This document shows positions 8,806 through 18,373 of a stretch of 64,000 nucleotides of DNA, one piece after another (positions within the stretch are counted from its first letter, which is position 1; every line of letters starts with the position of its first letter). This DNA is from Agmasoma carcini (nom. nud.) (Eukaryota; Microsporidia; Thelohaniidae), in NCBI GenBank assembly GCA_029232285.1, contig JAOXFI010000011.1, forward strand, positions 43,257 through 107,256. The letters are read 5' to 3'. A program made the translations under genes and the position numbers. The notes below the pieces were generated by a model. It saw nothing but the letters and a program-made list of their open reading frames with translations, ran no database searches and was not told the DNA's origin.

Positions 8806-10479
8806 ATGGAAGTCAACAAAGAACTTAGACAACAAATGATACAAAAACTATTGACAGCCCTCCAAGAGTCTCCCTCGTTCAAAGATATCGATCCAAATCA
8901 GCTTAAGCACGCTGTTCTTAACTCAGAACAACAAACATATAATATTTCTGAAACAAAGGATGAATACTTGTACTTGATCTCTGAAAAGCTTAAAAAAATA
9001 TCTACTCAAGGCACTAAATACAAATATAAACAAACACCAGAGCAGAATAACCATCATTCTTACTACCCTGATCCTAGAATGTATACAGATGTGTACCAAT
9101 CAAAATATAACACACCAACACAACCAAATATGCATCCAAACAATTACACTAACTATGATAGTAGAAGAGTAAGAGGCTATAATGATTTTGATATGCATCA
9201 TAACAACACAAGAGGTCATAATAACTTTAGATTATCTCCAGAAGAGAACCCCAACAAACAAGTAAATAATAAATTTACATATAGAGGCCCTAATTATAAT
9301 ACCGTACCTCAAAGAATGAATTACTACCCCCAAGATTTATATAATAATAACTATATTGACCCTTATTACAATGATTACCATAATAGAGAAGCCCCGAAAA
9401 TGACAAGGGATCAAGGACCAACCATAGAAAATAGATATGTGCAAGTGAACAGGTCCAATGTAAACATTCCTAACATGCATCATATGGAAGAGAAGGTAGC
9501 TAAGTCAAATATAGATATTAATAAAGGTAAAAAGAAATATGGAGAGAATGTATTTGATGAAGATTTTGGTGTTTTTAAACATCAATCATCAGGATCTGTG
9601 CCCATCAAGAGTGTTAAAATTGATAATGAAAATATATACAAGCAAAAATTTGCAAGTCTCTCTTCCAACATGCACAATACTTTGGGTAATGATAATGTAT
9701 TAATGGGGGATAGAAAGACTAACATGATGAAGGATAATAGGAATGATGTGTCATCTGGGATGATGAATGATAGACGAGAATCAACTATTAATTATGGGAA
9801 TGATTCTGTCATCAATAACATGTCAAATAGAACCCCAGGGGGTAGTATGATGGGTGACAGAAGAGAACCAACTGTTAATTATGGGAATGATTCTGCCATC
9901 AATAACATGTCAAATAGAACCCCAGGGGGTGGTATGATGGGTGACAGAAGAGAACCAACTGTCAATTCAAAACCTGAAAGGAAAATAAATTCTACCATTA
10001 TAAATGATGGAAACAACATGGTAGGCGATATGAACGTGATGAATAATGATAAAATGGAACAAAATGGTGAAACGAGCAATGTGGATGAAGATTATTCTGA
10101 TTTTTTATTCAATGATAGAGACGCCCCTTTTATGGACAATCAAAATGACGAAAGTTCGATAGATAAAAAGTTGATTGAATTTTTAAAGAGAAATTCTCTT
10201 TCTATACTTAAAATATCAAATATTCCTGAATGGGAGCGTAAGTTAAGGGCCTTAAATGAAATAATGAAGAATAAAGTGGAAATTCCTATTGTTACGGAGC
10301 AGATGAAGTATATTGAGTATCCTTTTTTGACGTTTGCTAAGATTGAGAGACTCATTGAAGAGTTAAGTAATGATTTTGATGAAGAAAAATGTATAGAAGA
10401 TGCTATTTCAGCATTTAAGCATCAGAAGAGACTTAACAGTGATTATTCTTTGAATCTTGAGGATGATGATAAAGAATAA
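8806..10479 (+). CDS. Mediator tail subunit Med15-like protein with KIX domain
   Basis: This is a 557-residue protein. Residues ~4-68 match the KIX fold of Med15/Gal11/ARC105: RQQMIQKLLTALQ, then DPNQLKHAVLNSEQQTY, then SETKDEYLYLISEKLKKI. These correspond to the three KIX helices, including the family's E-x-x-x-Y...K-x-E/D-Y pattern. In Med15 this domain docks transcription activators onto Mediator in the nucleus. Residues 70-440 are Asn/Tyr/Met-rich and disordered, with an 87-nt tandem repeat (protein unit NYGNDSxINNMSNRTPGGxM..; nt ~9790-9963) present twice plus a partial copy. Residues ~455-557 are predicted helical and may be the Mediator-binding part. The start follows AACAAACCCTT. The alternative is another KIX-containing coactivator, but Med15 is the best fit. 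Confidence 0.72.
   Translation: MEVNKELRQQMIQKLLTALQESPSFKDIDPNQLKHAVLNSEQQTYNISETKDEYLYLISEKLKKISTQGTKYKYKQTPEQNNHHSYYPDPRMYTDVYQSKYNTPTQPNMHPNNYTNYDSRRVRGYNDFDMHHNNTRGHNNFRLSPEENPNKQVNNKFTYRGPNYNTVPQRMNYYPQDLYNNNYIDPYYNDYHNREAPKMTRDQGPTIENRYVQVNRSNVNIPNMHHMEEKVAKSNIDINKGKKKYGENVFDEDFGVFKHQSSGSVPIKSVKIDNENIYKQKFASLSSNMHNTLGNDNVLMGDRKTNMMKDNRNDVSSGMMNDRRESTINYGNDSVINNMSNRTPGGSMMGDRREPTVNYGNDSAINNMSNRTPGGGMMGDRREPTVNSKPERKINSTIINDGNNMVGDMNVMNNDKMEQNGETSNVDEDYSDFLFNDRDAPFMDNQNDESSIDKKLIEFLKRNSLSILKISNIPEWERKLRALNEIMKNKVEIPIVTEQMKYIEYPFLTFAKIERLIEELSNDFDEEKCIEDAISAFKHQKRLNSDYSLNLEDDDKE
9790..9963 (+). repeat. 87-bp in-frame tandem repeat inside the Med15-like gene
   Basis: Two near-identical 87-bp units (AATTATGGGAATGATTCTG... 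through AGAGAACCAACTG) are preceded by a partial diverged unit. They differ at only a few bases, so the expansion is recent. Confidence 0.85.
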
Positions 10480-10711
10480 ATGATGTGTTATTGTTAGATA
10501 ATGTTTAAATTTGATGTGTATCATTTTATTGATAAAAAGGGTATTTATTTAATATCGAGATAGCGTGATAGACAAAATATGTGACCATAATATAAAGAAT
10601 TTTATTAATAAATTTATAAAATAAGTGGAGATATCAAATTATGAGTTTAGGGAGATTTATGTGGGGTAGGAAACATGATTTAATATAATTATGTTTGTGT
10701 TGTCATAAATA

Positions 10712-10850
10712 ATTGACTAACTAACTATATATATATAATTGACTAACTAACTATATATATAATTGACTAACTAACTATAAATATAATTGACTAACTAACT
10801 ATAAATATAATTGACTAACTAACTATAAATATAATTGACTAACTAATTTT
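10712..10850. repeat. Minisatellite of AATTGACTAACTAACTA units
   Basis: Five to six ~25-bp units consist of AATTGACTAACTAACTA plus TAAATAT or TATATAT. It lies between the converging Med15-like and SF3B4-like genes and runs into the last codons of the latter. It shares the GACTAACTAA theme with other spacers. Confidence 0.9.
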
Positions 10851-11268
10851 CTTTTTTATTTACTTCTTTTAATCTCATAACATGACCTAGAAAGTTTCTC
10901 TTATCTAAAATTTCTAATGCCTTTTTCAAATGTGCTCTTTTTCTAAATTCAATAATTTTTTTGCTTACTTTGATTGGCCCAAATTTTCTAAAAATATTCG
11001 TTAAATTTTGTTTTGTAAATTTACCTTTCACTCTGAGATATACTTTTTGTTGTATATAGTTGAAAATTATGTTCCTACCCCACAATTTGATATTATTTAG
11101 CATATTGTAACTCAAGTTTTGATCTTCTTTACTAAAATATTCAACAAAGCAATACTTACCATGAAAGTTTAAGTCTTTAATAGTTGTTACCTGTATAAGT
11201 AACTCATATATAAGTGCCTTAGATGCCTTATAGTGAATATTTGCTATAAAACTTTCATATTTAATCAT
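10843..11268 (-). CDS. Two-RRM RNA-binding protein, SF3B4/Hsh49-like
   Basis: This is a 141-residue protein starting at the ATG ending at 11268 (the codon three positions upstream is TTG, not ATG). The first RRM has an RNP2-like FIANIHYK (7-14) and RNP1 GKYCFVEYFS (37-46). The stretch ALIYELLIQ...FVEYFSKEDQ...MLNNIKLWGRNI parallels SF3B4's LLWELFLQ...FVEFLSEEDA...MNMIKLYGKPI closely. A second, eroded RRM covers residues ~75-137. SF3B4 is part of the U2 snRNP SF3b complex and contacts pre-mRNA near the branch point. The protein is very short beside yeast Hsh49 (213) and human SF3B4 (424). If the call is right, the organism keeps some splicing. Confidence 0.72.
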   Translation of the reverse strand: MIKYESFIANIHYKASKALIYELLIQVTTIKDLNFHGKYCFVEYFSKEDQNLSYNMLNNIKLWGRNIIFNYIQQKVYLRVKGKFTKQNLTNIFRKFGPIKVSKKIIEFRKRAHLKKALEILDKRNFLGHVMRLKEVNKKEN

Positions 11269-11524
11269 TGTAAACAAAGAAGGATAAATTTAAAAATAAC
11301 AAATAATGTAATATTTAATATAAATTTTATCATATTCAATCAATCATGAATTATAAGTCATTTTATAAATATTTAATCCTTTTTAATGATGAATAACATT
11401 ATTTTGAATATAACTAATATTATAATATACTATTTAAATATAACTAATATATACAAATATAAATAATTTTCTTAAATATCAAAATTATTAAAAATATCAC
11501 AATCTCAAATTTTAATATAACAAA

Positions 11525-12295
11525 TCATATCGGTTTCTTATGATCCAACCTTAAAACTCTAATCCTTTGCATTATCTCATCTTCAAACTCATCTTTGTTT
11601 ATATTTAAATCATAATACTCCATTTTCTTGATAAAATCAACAGCAGCTGTGGCTGTAACTAAATAATATTCAATTTCCTTACCCCAAAGCTTAACATCCA
11701 TACAATCACAACATATTTCAACTTCAAACCCATGCTTACACCCTATTTCACACAAATCTAGCTGCTTTCTTCTAAATAAATTCATATATTTTATTTCTAA
11801 ATACAAATCCTTGATTTGTGATTTAATAAAACAATAAACAAGCGAAGGAAAGAAAAGATCATGTCCATTCTCTTTACCTATGATTCTATAGATCTCAGAT
11901 ACACACAACATCAAATTTTTTATCTTTTCAGAACACGAAAATGAATTTTTAATATTTTTTAAATATTTCAAAGGACTAAGATCAGTAAAACTTATATTTA
12001 AGTGAATTGGTACTAAAAATTCATACATTTTTATCTTACTATTGACCATAACATTATTACTGTTGTGTTTAGAAAAAAATACCTTATGAAGCTCCATAGA
12101 CACTAGTTTTTCCACTTGTAGCATTCCAATTTCACATTTAATCTGATATTTTAGCCGAATGTAATCATAGAAGTCAAATAAGTGCTTAGGGTTCTGGTCT
12201 AAGCAATTGTATGTGAAATCTACTATTAAAGAATATAATTGACTCTCTTTTAGCTGTACTAAAGATCTTATGCAATTCTTTCTACACGTTCTCAT
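11525..12295 (-). CDS. VPS9-domain protein, probable Rab5-type GEF
   Basis: This is a 256-residue protein with a VPS9 domain over residues ~105-225. Key pieces are SPLKYLKNIK, GHDLFFPSLVYCFIKSQ (144-160), LEIKYMNLFRR (166-176) and EYYLVTATAAVDFIKKM (209-225). The residues matching those used by Rabex-5 for nucleotide exchange can be placed: D146 and P150 in the first block, and Y211 and T214 in the last. VPS9 proteins activate Rab5/Vps21-type GTPases on early endosomes. Between the two halves is a ~32-residue stretch with five cysteines (182-198), longer than in typical members. No other domain is present, so this is a minimal GEF of roughly half the length of yeast Vps9. Confidence 0.82.
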   Translation of the reverse strand: MRTCRKNCIRSLVQLKESQLYSLIVDFTYNCLDQNPKHLFDFYDYIRLKYQIKCEIGMLQVEKLVSMELHKVFFSKHNSNNVMVNSKIKMYEFLVPIHLNISFTDLSPLKYLKNIKNSFSCSEKIKNLMLCVSEIYRIIGKENGHDLFFPSLVYCFIKSQIKDLYLEIKYMNLFRRKQLDLCEIGCKHGFEVEICCDCMDVKLWGKEIEYYLVTATAAVDFIKKMEYYDLNINKDEFEDEIMQRIRVLRLDHKKPI

Positions 12296-12865
12296 CTCCT
12301 TTCGATTTGTTTATTTACTTTAAATTTATTGAAAAAGGAGAATAAAAGGAAAAAAATAATTGTAGAAATTTAAAAATAGCAGTATTTGATAATAATGAGC
12401 AATAAAACATGCTTTAAACATAATAAAAAGACTTTTAAAACCTTAAAGGCTTGATTAAAAATAATAAATAAATTTAGTTGTATGTTGAAGAGACCAAATG
12501 TTTATTTATTTATTAATTAAAATATAAATTAAAGGGGCTTCATCTAAAGCCTAAGAAAATACATTAAATCACCTAGTAAAATTATAAACTTAGATTTATA
12601 CTTTACTATGCACACCTTTTGACTTGAATCTACTGAATTTTATAAATATATTTTGTCTCTTACCTTATATAAATAATTACATCAAAAATAGCTCAAAATA
12701 TGATAAAAAGTACATAATATGTTAAATATTAATATATAGAATAATTCCATAGTTTATATTAAACACTAATCCTTATATTTGATCTACAACAATATACCAA
12801 ACACTACAAAACAAACAATATTTTTTTATTAGAAGTAAATTTTTACACAAAAATTTTTTAACCCA
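12296..12865. other. 570-bp divergent intergenic region
   Basis: This AT-rich region lies between the divergently transcribed VPS9 and uS5 genes. No ORF or repeat is seen. The last ~35 bp before the uS5 start contain AAATTTTTACACAAAAATTTTTTAACCCA, that is an AAATTTTT block plus CCC adjacent to the ATG. Confidence 0.5.
12840..12865 (+). promoter_or_regulatory. Start-proximal AAATTTTT and CCC signal of uS5
   Basis: Two AAATTTTT-type blocks and an ACCCA sit immediately before the uS5 ATG. Start-adjacent AAATTT and CCC motifs have been reported upstream of microsporidian genes. Here they support the chosen start. The functional role is inferred. Confidence 0.5.
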
Positions 12866-13588
12866 ATGGCTGTCGAACAAAAGACTCAAAGAAGACCTAG
12901 ACGTGAAGAGGAGTGGAAGCCCGCTACCACAGTTGGTATGCTTGTAAAGCAGGGCAAGATCAATTCCTTAGACCAGATCCTCTCCAATAACTTAGTTATT
13001 CAGGAACCACAGATCGTTGATTTCTTACTCGGTAAATCTAACTTAAAGGATAGAATATTAAGTATCTCCTCTGTTCAAAAGCAAAATAAATCTGGTCAAA
13101 AGACTTCTATGAAGGTCGTTATGGCTGTTGGTAATGGTGATAGATATGTTGGTATCGGTACTCACTCTGCTAGAGAATTGAGCGCTGCTATTGCTGGTGC
13201 TACAAACAAAGCCAAACTAAACATTCAGAGAATCAGATTAGGTCCATGGCAAGGTGATAGTGGAAACAACCATACCGTAACCGCTGAATCTTCAGGACGT
13301 TGTGGTTCCGTCATGGTAAGAGTTATCCCTGCCCCAGTTGGTACCGGTATTGTTGGTCCTAAAACTTCAGGTGAAATCTGTCAATTGGCTGGTATCAATG
13401 ATATCTACCTAAAGAGTAGCGGTAAGACAAGAACAACAGAAAACTTTGCTAAGGCCACTTTAAACGCCCTTGTTAGATCAAGCTCCATGTACATTCCTAG
13501 TGAGTGGGTCACACCTCAAAAGAAACTTAATCCTCTGATTGAATTCTCTGATTACATAAGCTCAGCTGATTTTATGAGAACCAACTAA
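12866..13588 (+). CDS. RPS2: 40S ribosomal protein uS5 (Rps2)
   Basis: This is a 240-residue small-subunit ribosomal protein of the uS5 family, located near the mRNA entry and decoding side of the 40S subunit. The N-terminus is basic and poly-charged (QRRPRREEEW). The S5 RNA-binding domain runs from KIQSVQKQ-like KISSVQKQNKSGQKT through KVVMAVGNGDRYVGIGTHSARELSAAI, RIRLGPWQGDSGNNHTV and GRCGSVMVRVIPAPVGTGIVG. The C-terminal half has LAGINDIYLKSSGKTRTTENFAKATLNAL. These are diagnostic. The codon use is less extreme and richer in C-ending codons than in neighbouring genes, as expected for high expression. The length is typical of microsporidian Rps2. The ATG follows ACCCA. Confidence 0.98.
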   Translation: MAVEQKTQRRPRREEEWKPATTVGMLVKQGKINSLDQILSNNLVIQEPQIVDFLLGKSNLKDRILSISSVQKQNKSGQKTSMKVVMAVGNGDRYVGIGTHSARELSAAIAGATNKAKLNIQRIRLGPWQGDSGNNHTVTAESSGRCGSVMVRVIPAPVGTGIVGPKTSGEICQLAGINDIYLKSSGKTRTTENFAKATLNALVRSSSMYIPSEWVTPQKKLNPLIEFSDYISSADFMRTN

Positions 13589-13649
13589 TAAATTCTTAAA
13601 TTTTTAATATTCTTAGAAAATAAAATTTTTCTTTAAAAAAATTGTGCCC

Positions 13650-16202
13650 ATGATTTATAGCGATGAAAGCGATGAGTTTATCTTTAGAGGTAAAAAAAGA
13701 AGAATAGAATATGATGAAGGTGTTTATGATGAGGATGAGGTAGAAAATCCGATGTTTTTGGAGATATTTGGCGATGGAAGTGATTATTTTCATATTTATG
13801 AAAATATGGAGGAATATGAACCTGTCAAAGATGAGTACTTTAATTTGGATGAGTGTATTTTGTATGTTTCTAAGCATTTGGACTTAAATGAAGATATGAT
13901 ACGTAATATTTATAGAGGAGTTTCTATAGAAGGATTTTCTGTTGCTGAAGATGTTATGACGATTCCACAGGGGTATTTTATACAAGGTAAAATGGAAGAA
14001 TACAAAAGGTTTGCTAATCTTACACTTGATAAAGGGAATACAGATTCTCTTAGGGCCGCTTTAGCATATAAAAGACAAACACCTTTGGAATTTGAAGGTT
14101 TATTGAATATAGCTGAGTATGAAGCCAATTTGTTAGAATCAAAAAGAATTCATCAGCCATCAGGAATGGTTGTAATGGATGAGAACAAGCTAAATAGTGA
14201 ATTTAAGGCTAGAAATGACCATTTTTTGTTCAAAAATGAATATAGCTTATCAGATTTTGAGAGTTCGATGGTAAAGGGTAATTTTGGTGAATTGATAGGG
14301 CAGATAGCTAAAAGTTCAATATTTCAAGATCGAGTGTATCGGACATTTGAAAATTTGATACCAAAAGAAAATTTATGGTTATTTTTTACAAATGATGAAG
14401 ATTCGAAAGATAATGTGATAAGAATGCATATTATTCAATTAGCATTTGACTTATTGCCTTTAGAGAAGTATCAAAGGGAAGTATTTTATAATTTTAGAGC
14501 CATTGGTCTTGGTGAGAGCCTATCTTTGACTGATGAATCATTTATGAATTATAAATTTGATCAATTAAATCAACAAACACACACGAAGGCCTCGCTTAGT
14601 GATCTTACAAATCTTATTATCTCCTTAAGAGGACCAGAAGGTTCCTATGTTGGAGTTCAATACACGAGGAATTATGTACGCATGGTTTATGTTGATGAAT
14701 TTGGTGATATTAAGAAGACTATGATTTCTAATGAAAATAGTATTTTAAAAATAGAAGAATTTTTTGATCTTGGTCAGTTTGTGTGTATAACATCTGATTG
14801 TACTGGGGTTAAATACTTTATGCAGAAGTTTAGAAGACCTATGCTGTATGTTCCGGTCTCTTTATGTGTGTTTAATGATCTTAAAGACTTTTCTATAGCA
14901 TATTCAGCTGCTGTTTGTGTTCAAAATCCATTGATTTATTTTTCAAGATTATATTATGAAAAAAAATCATTTGAAATTTACGAAAATTGTGAAACCCCAT
15001 ATAAAGTTGTTGTAGATGATTTTAAAATGTTAAGTAGGGCTATTAGGATGGCTTTGGTGTATGAAAAGGTCGAATGGAAATATTCTATGAAGTTTAAGTA
15101 CTTTTATACGTTGCTTAATGCTATTGATATAAAGCTTAATGATAAACATTTTGATTATGAAAATATTGATTCAATAGAGAGGATGAGAGATGTATTTAGT
15201 TCTTCTGAGTACTTTAATGTCGGTTCATATTTTAGATTATTAGATTCTAAGGTATCTCTTGATAAGTACAACATGAATGTGAAGATTCAGGGAACGGTCA
15301 AGATTTTATCGATGTTGTTTAATGTTAGTGTTGATGATGATGGGCCTAGAAAGCTTGTTAGTGAATATAAAGAAAATAGTGAACAATTTAATATGAAGTA
15401 CAAGGATGATATCAATATTGATGCCATAATGGGTATATTAGAACATGATCCAAGCTTAAGGTTTGCAGGATCACCTGATGTGTTCATATTTCATGATACA
15501 GTGGCAAAGCTTAGGATGGACGTTTATTCGGGAATAGTTTCTAGGGTGAGTAAAGATTTTATAATAGTTGATGTTAATGATGCATCAGTATTTGTGTTTA
15601 AGGAAAGTGAATATAATCTTAATCAGTCTGTTGATGTTAAAGTTTGTTCTAAGAGTGTGCCTTATCTTAGTTATCAAGGTGAAATAGTTAAGTCAAGTCG
15701 TATGATAACTGATTATTCAACCAATCCGCTTTATTTCACAGGATCGGTAGGTGATTTGTACAGAAATAACAAAAGGCTTGGTATTACACAGAATAGAGAT
15801 TTGTTGTTTGTTTATATCCAATTAGAAAAAGAGAATTACAACAAGTTTGTGTTAAAGATTGAAGGAAGCAAATTGATTTGTCATAAGCTAGAATATTCTA
15901 ATTTAAAAGATTTTATTAATAACGTTTGTAGACCATGCTTTGGTATAATCGATAAGATTAAAAGCTTCAAATACTATTATAAGGAGTATTATGAAGCATT
16001 GGACTATGTTAAGGGTGCTACTGACTATATTAGATATGCTTTTGTGTTTAATGATAATTCTTTAAACTTTTTATTTGATAATTTACAAATTTCCTTTGTT
16101 TTAGAAGATAAAATTATTTACAAAGATAAGAAATTTAATAATTGTGAAGAAATAGTGAGATGGATAAAAATGGACTATAAAAATTTGATAAAAAATAAAT
16201 AA
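13650..16202 (+). CDS. SPT6: Transcription elongation factor Spt6, shortened
   Basis: This is an 850-residue protein from the ATG directly after GTGCCC (the frame is open six bases further to a GTG, which is not a likely start). Yeast Spt6 is 1,451 residues; here the acidic N-terminal tail is cut to ~50 residues. The order of parts fits Spt6: an acidic start with a basic patch (GKKRRIE), a helical core with AEDVMTIPQGYFIQGKMEEYKRFANL, the degenerate nuclease-like middle (SIAYSAAVCVQNPLIYF), an S1-like segment (VYSGIVSRVSKDFIIVDV), and a C-terminal tandem SH2-like region (DYSTNPLYFTGSVGDLYRN, then DFINNVCRPCFGIIDKI). Spt6 is a histone chaperone that travels with RNA polymerase II. The alternative of a bacterial Tex-like protein is less likely given the C-terminus. 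Confidence 0.8.
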   Translation: MIYSDESDEFIFRGKKRRIEYDEGVYDEDEVENPMFLEIFGDGSDYFHIYENMEEYEPVKDEYFNLDECILYVSKHLDLNEDMIRNIYRGVSIEGFSVAEDVMTIPQGYFIQGKMEEYKRFANLTLDKGNTDSLRAALAYKRQTPLEFEGLLNIAEYEANLLESKRIHQPSGMVVMDENKLNSEFKARNDHFLFKNEYSLSDFESSMVKGNFGELIGQIAKSSIFQDRVYRTFENLIPKENLWLFFTNDEDSKDNVIRMHIIQLAFDLLPLEKYQREVFYNFRAIGLGESLSLTDESFMNYKFDQLNQQTHTKASLSDLTNLIISLRGPEGSYVGVQYTRNYVRMVYVDEFGDIKKTMISNENSILKIEEFFDLGQFVCITSDCTGVKYFMQKFRRPMLYVPVSLCVFNDLKDFSIAYSAAVCVQNPLIYFSRLYYEKKSFEIYENCETPYKVVVDDFKMLSRAIRMALVYEKVEWKYSMKFKYFYTLLNAIDIKLNDKHFDYENIDSIERMRDVFSSSEYFNVGSYFRLLDSKVSLDKYNMNVKIQGTVKILSMLFNVSVDDDGPRKLVSEYKENSEQFNMKYKDDINIDAIMGILEHDPSLRFAGSPDVFIFHDTVAKLRMDVYSGIVSRVSKDFIIVDVNDASVFVFKESEYNLNQSVDVKVCSKSVPYLSYQGEIVKSSRMITDYSTNPLYFTGSVGDLYRNNKRLGITQNRDLLFVYIQLEKENYNKFVLKIEGSKLICHKLEYSNLKDFINNVCRPCFGIIDKIKSFKYYYKEYYEALDYVKGATDYIRYAFVFNDNSLNFLFDNLQISFVLEDKIIYKDKKFNNCEEIVRWIKMDYKNLIKNK

Positions 16203-16373
16203 AATATTTTTGAGAATTAATTTTGATGTTTTTAATATAAAATAGTTAATCAGGTTAGTAATATAGATTAGTTAGTTAATCTAATATTTGTTTATAGTAT
16301 ATATTAGTTTGAAATAACAAGAAATTTTTAAAAATAATATTTCAATACAAATTTTTACTTAAAAAAATTCTCA

Positions 16374-16880
16374 ATGTATAGCTATGACGTTTTCTGGGCG
16401 AGAGACATTTTTTCTTTAGAAAGAATTAGTTTAGATTCCTTTACTGAGACATTTACGTTTGAATATTACTTAAACTACTCTTATAGATATCCAGAACATT
16501 TCATCACTGTTAAAAGAGACTTTGACACCCTTGGCTTTATATTTGGTAAGGTAGAAATCAAGGATAGAACTTGCATTCATGTTTCCGCCTTAACAATATG
16601 CCCTTCTATAAGAAAAACTGGTAATGGTAAATATTTGATGGAGTTGTTTGAAGAGAACGGAAATCAATACAATTGCTACTTCTGTGATCTTTTTGTAAGA
16701 AAATCTAACCACATAGCTAGAAACTTTTATAATTCCAACGGCTATACAAACTATAGAACCATTTTTGATTATTTCTTTCACCCCGTTGAAGATGCCTTAG
16801 AAATGAGAAAATCTTTGAAAATTGATCCAAATAAAAAGTGTATGACTATCGCTAAAGACATATCTGTGAATGATTTATGA
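16374..16880 (+). CDS. NAA20: NatB catalytic subunit, N-terminal acetyltransferase NAA20
   Basis: This is a 168-residue GNAT protein. It acetylates nascent proteins beginning Met-Asp, Met-Glu, Met-Asn or Met-Gln when paired with the NAA25 subunit on ribosomes. The typical NAA20/Nat3 wording is present: SLDSFTETFTFEYYLNYSYRYPEHFI, then GFIFGKVEIKD, HVSALTICPSIRKTGNGKYLM (acetyl-CoA binding, slightly changed from R-R-x-G-x-A), CDLFVRKSNHIARNFYNSNGY, YRTIFDYF and EDALEMRKSL. The length is close to yeast Nat3 (195) with a shorter tail. It lies downstream of Spt6 after a short spacer containing TTAGTTAGT motifs. Confidence 0.92.
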   Translation: MYSYDVFWARDIFSLERISLDSFTETFTFEYYLNYSYRYPEHFITVKRDFDTLGFIFGKVEIKDRTCIHVSALTICPSIRKTGNGKYLMELFEENGNQYNCYFCDLFVRKSNHIARNFYNSNGYTNYRTIFDYFFHPVEDALEMRKSLKIDPNKKCMTIAKDISVNDL

Positions 16881-17110
16881 ATTATAATTAAAAATATAAC
16901 ATTTATTGTCTTTATTAAGCATTTAATTGTAATTTTACAACCAATCTAACCTTGTATTAATTCATATTAGATAATATATTTTATTACTGATATTTTCCTT
17001 TATAAATGTGACACCATCATTGATTATCGAATTTTATGCAATTTAAATTTTGTTAAAAATATTTTGCTTTTGTTTAGTTATGCATTACTCATAATAGAAA
17101 TTTTTTGTCC

Positions 17111-18373
17111 ATGAGGAATGACCAGAACAAGGAGAAGGATATAAACACTCAGGCTTTGTTAAAAAAACTAAAGAAGAAGCAGTTTAAGAAAGCAAACATT
17201 GACATACCTGTAATCACTCCTAGTCTAAAATGTAAATTAAAAGCCTTAAAAGTACAAAGAGCAAAGGCCTACCTATCTCTAGAATCAAGTTTATTAAGTC
17301 TTGTTGAAGAAGATAACACAAAGAAAAATTGTAATAAAATGTTGGTGGATAAGCTAAGAGGAGAGCCTTTGGCTGTAGGTACGTTAGAAGAATTTATTGA
17401 TGAAGATCATGCGATCGTTAGCTCAGGTATAGGATTAGACTATAAGGTATCTATTATGTCATTTGTAGACAAAGATCTACTAGAGCCAGGATGTACTGTA
17501 CTTTTACACTCAAAAGATCATGTTGTGGTAGGTGTACTAGAAGGGGAAAGTGATCCTTTGGTTAGTGTTATGAAGCTAGAGAAGGCCCCTACAGAGACGT
17601 ACACTGATATTGGTGGTTTAGAGTCACAAATTCAAGAAATAAAGGAGAGTGTTGAACTTCCTCTTACACATCCTGAGTATTATCAAGAAATGGGCATTAA
17701 AGCACCCAAAGGTGTGATATTATATGGTGAACCAGGAACTGGTAAAACTTTGTTAGCCAAGGCAGTTGCAAATCAAACATCAGCTACTTTCCTTCGTGTT
17801 GTAGGTTCAGAGTTGATTCAAAAGTATTTAGGAGATGGTCCTAAGTTAGTTAGAGAAATGTTTAAGGTTGCTAATGAGCATGCACCTTCAATTATTTTTA
17901 TTGATGAGATTGATGCTGTTGGTAGAAGGAGAGACAGTACATCAGAAGGTTCTAAAGAAATCCAAAGAACTATGCTTGAGCTTCTTAATCAGTTAGATGG
18001 TTTTGATACGAATGATGAAGTTAAGGTTATAATGGCTACTAACAAGATTGAAAGTCTTGACCCTGCTTTGATCAGACCTGGTCGTATTGATAGAAAGATT
18101 TATTTTGGACTGCCAAATGTTGAAACTAAGCGTAAGATATTCCAACTTCACACTAGTAGAATGACTTTAGATGATTCAGTTGATATTGAAGATCTTATTA
18201 CTGCCAAAGATGATATGAGTGGAGCTGATATTAAGGCTATTTGTACCGAAGCTGGTATGTGTGCGTTGAGAGAGAGAAGGAAGTTTGTGTCTATGGTGGA
18301 TTTTTCAACTGCTAAAGAGAAGGTTTTGTTTAGAAGTAAACAATCTCAAGTCCCTGTTGGTTTCTATTCTTGA
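17111..18373 (+). CDS. RPT2: 26S proteasome regulatory ATPase Rpt2 (subunit 4)
   Basis: This is a 420-residue AAA ATPase from the ATG after TTGTCC. It is one of six subunits of the proteasome base ring, which unfolds substrates and opens the 20S gate. There is a basic N-terminal coiled segment, then an OB-like domain (residues ~80-160). The AAA domain has Walker A GEPGTGKT (206-213), Walker [10 protein letters not shown], the sensor and arginine-finger region and RPGRIDRKI. Rpt2-specific stretches include [32 protein letters not shown] and [21 protein letters not shown]. The C-terminus ends FYS, a usable HbYX gate-opening tail (Rpt2 usually ends LYL). Confidence 0.97.
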   Translation: MRNDQNKEKDINTQALLKKLKKKQFKKANIDIPVITPSLKCKLKALKVQRAKAYLSLESSLLSLVEEDNTKKNCNKMLVDKLRGEPLAVGTLEEFIDEDHAIVSSGIGLDYKVSIMSFVDKDLLEPGCTVLLHSKDHVVVGVLEGESDPLVSVMKLEKAPTETYTDIGGLESQIQEIKESVELPLTHPEYYQEMGIKAPKGVILYGEPGTGKTLLAKAVANQTSATFLRVVGSELIQKYLGDGPKLVREMFKVANEHAPSIIFIDEIDAVGRRRDSTSEGSKEIQRTMLELLNQLDGFDTNDEVKVIMATNKIESLDPALIRPGRIDRKIYFGLPNVETKRKIFQLHTSRMTLDDSVDIEDLITAKDDMSGADIKAICTEAGMCALRERRKFVSMVDFSTAKEKVLFRSKQSQVPVGFYS

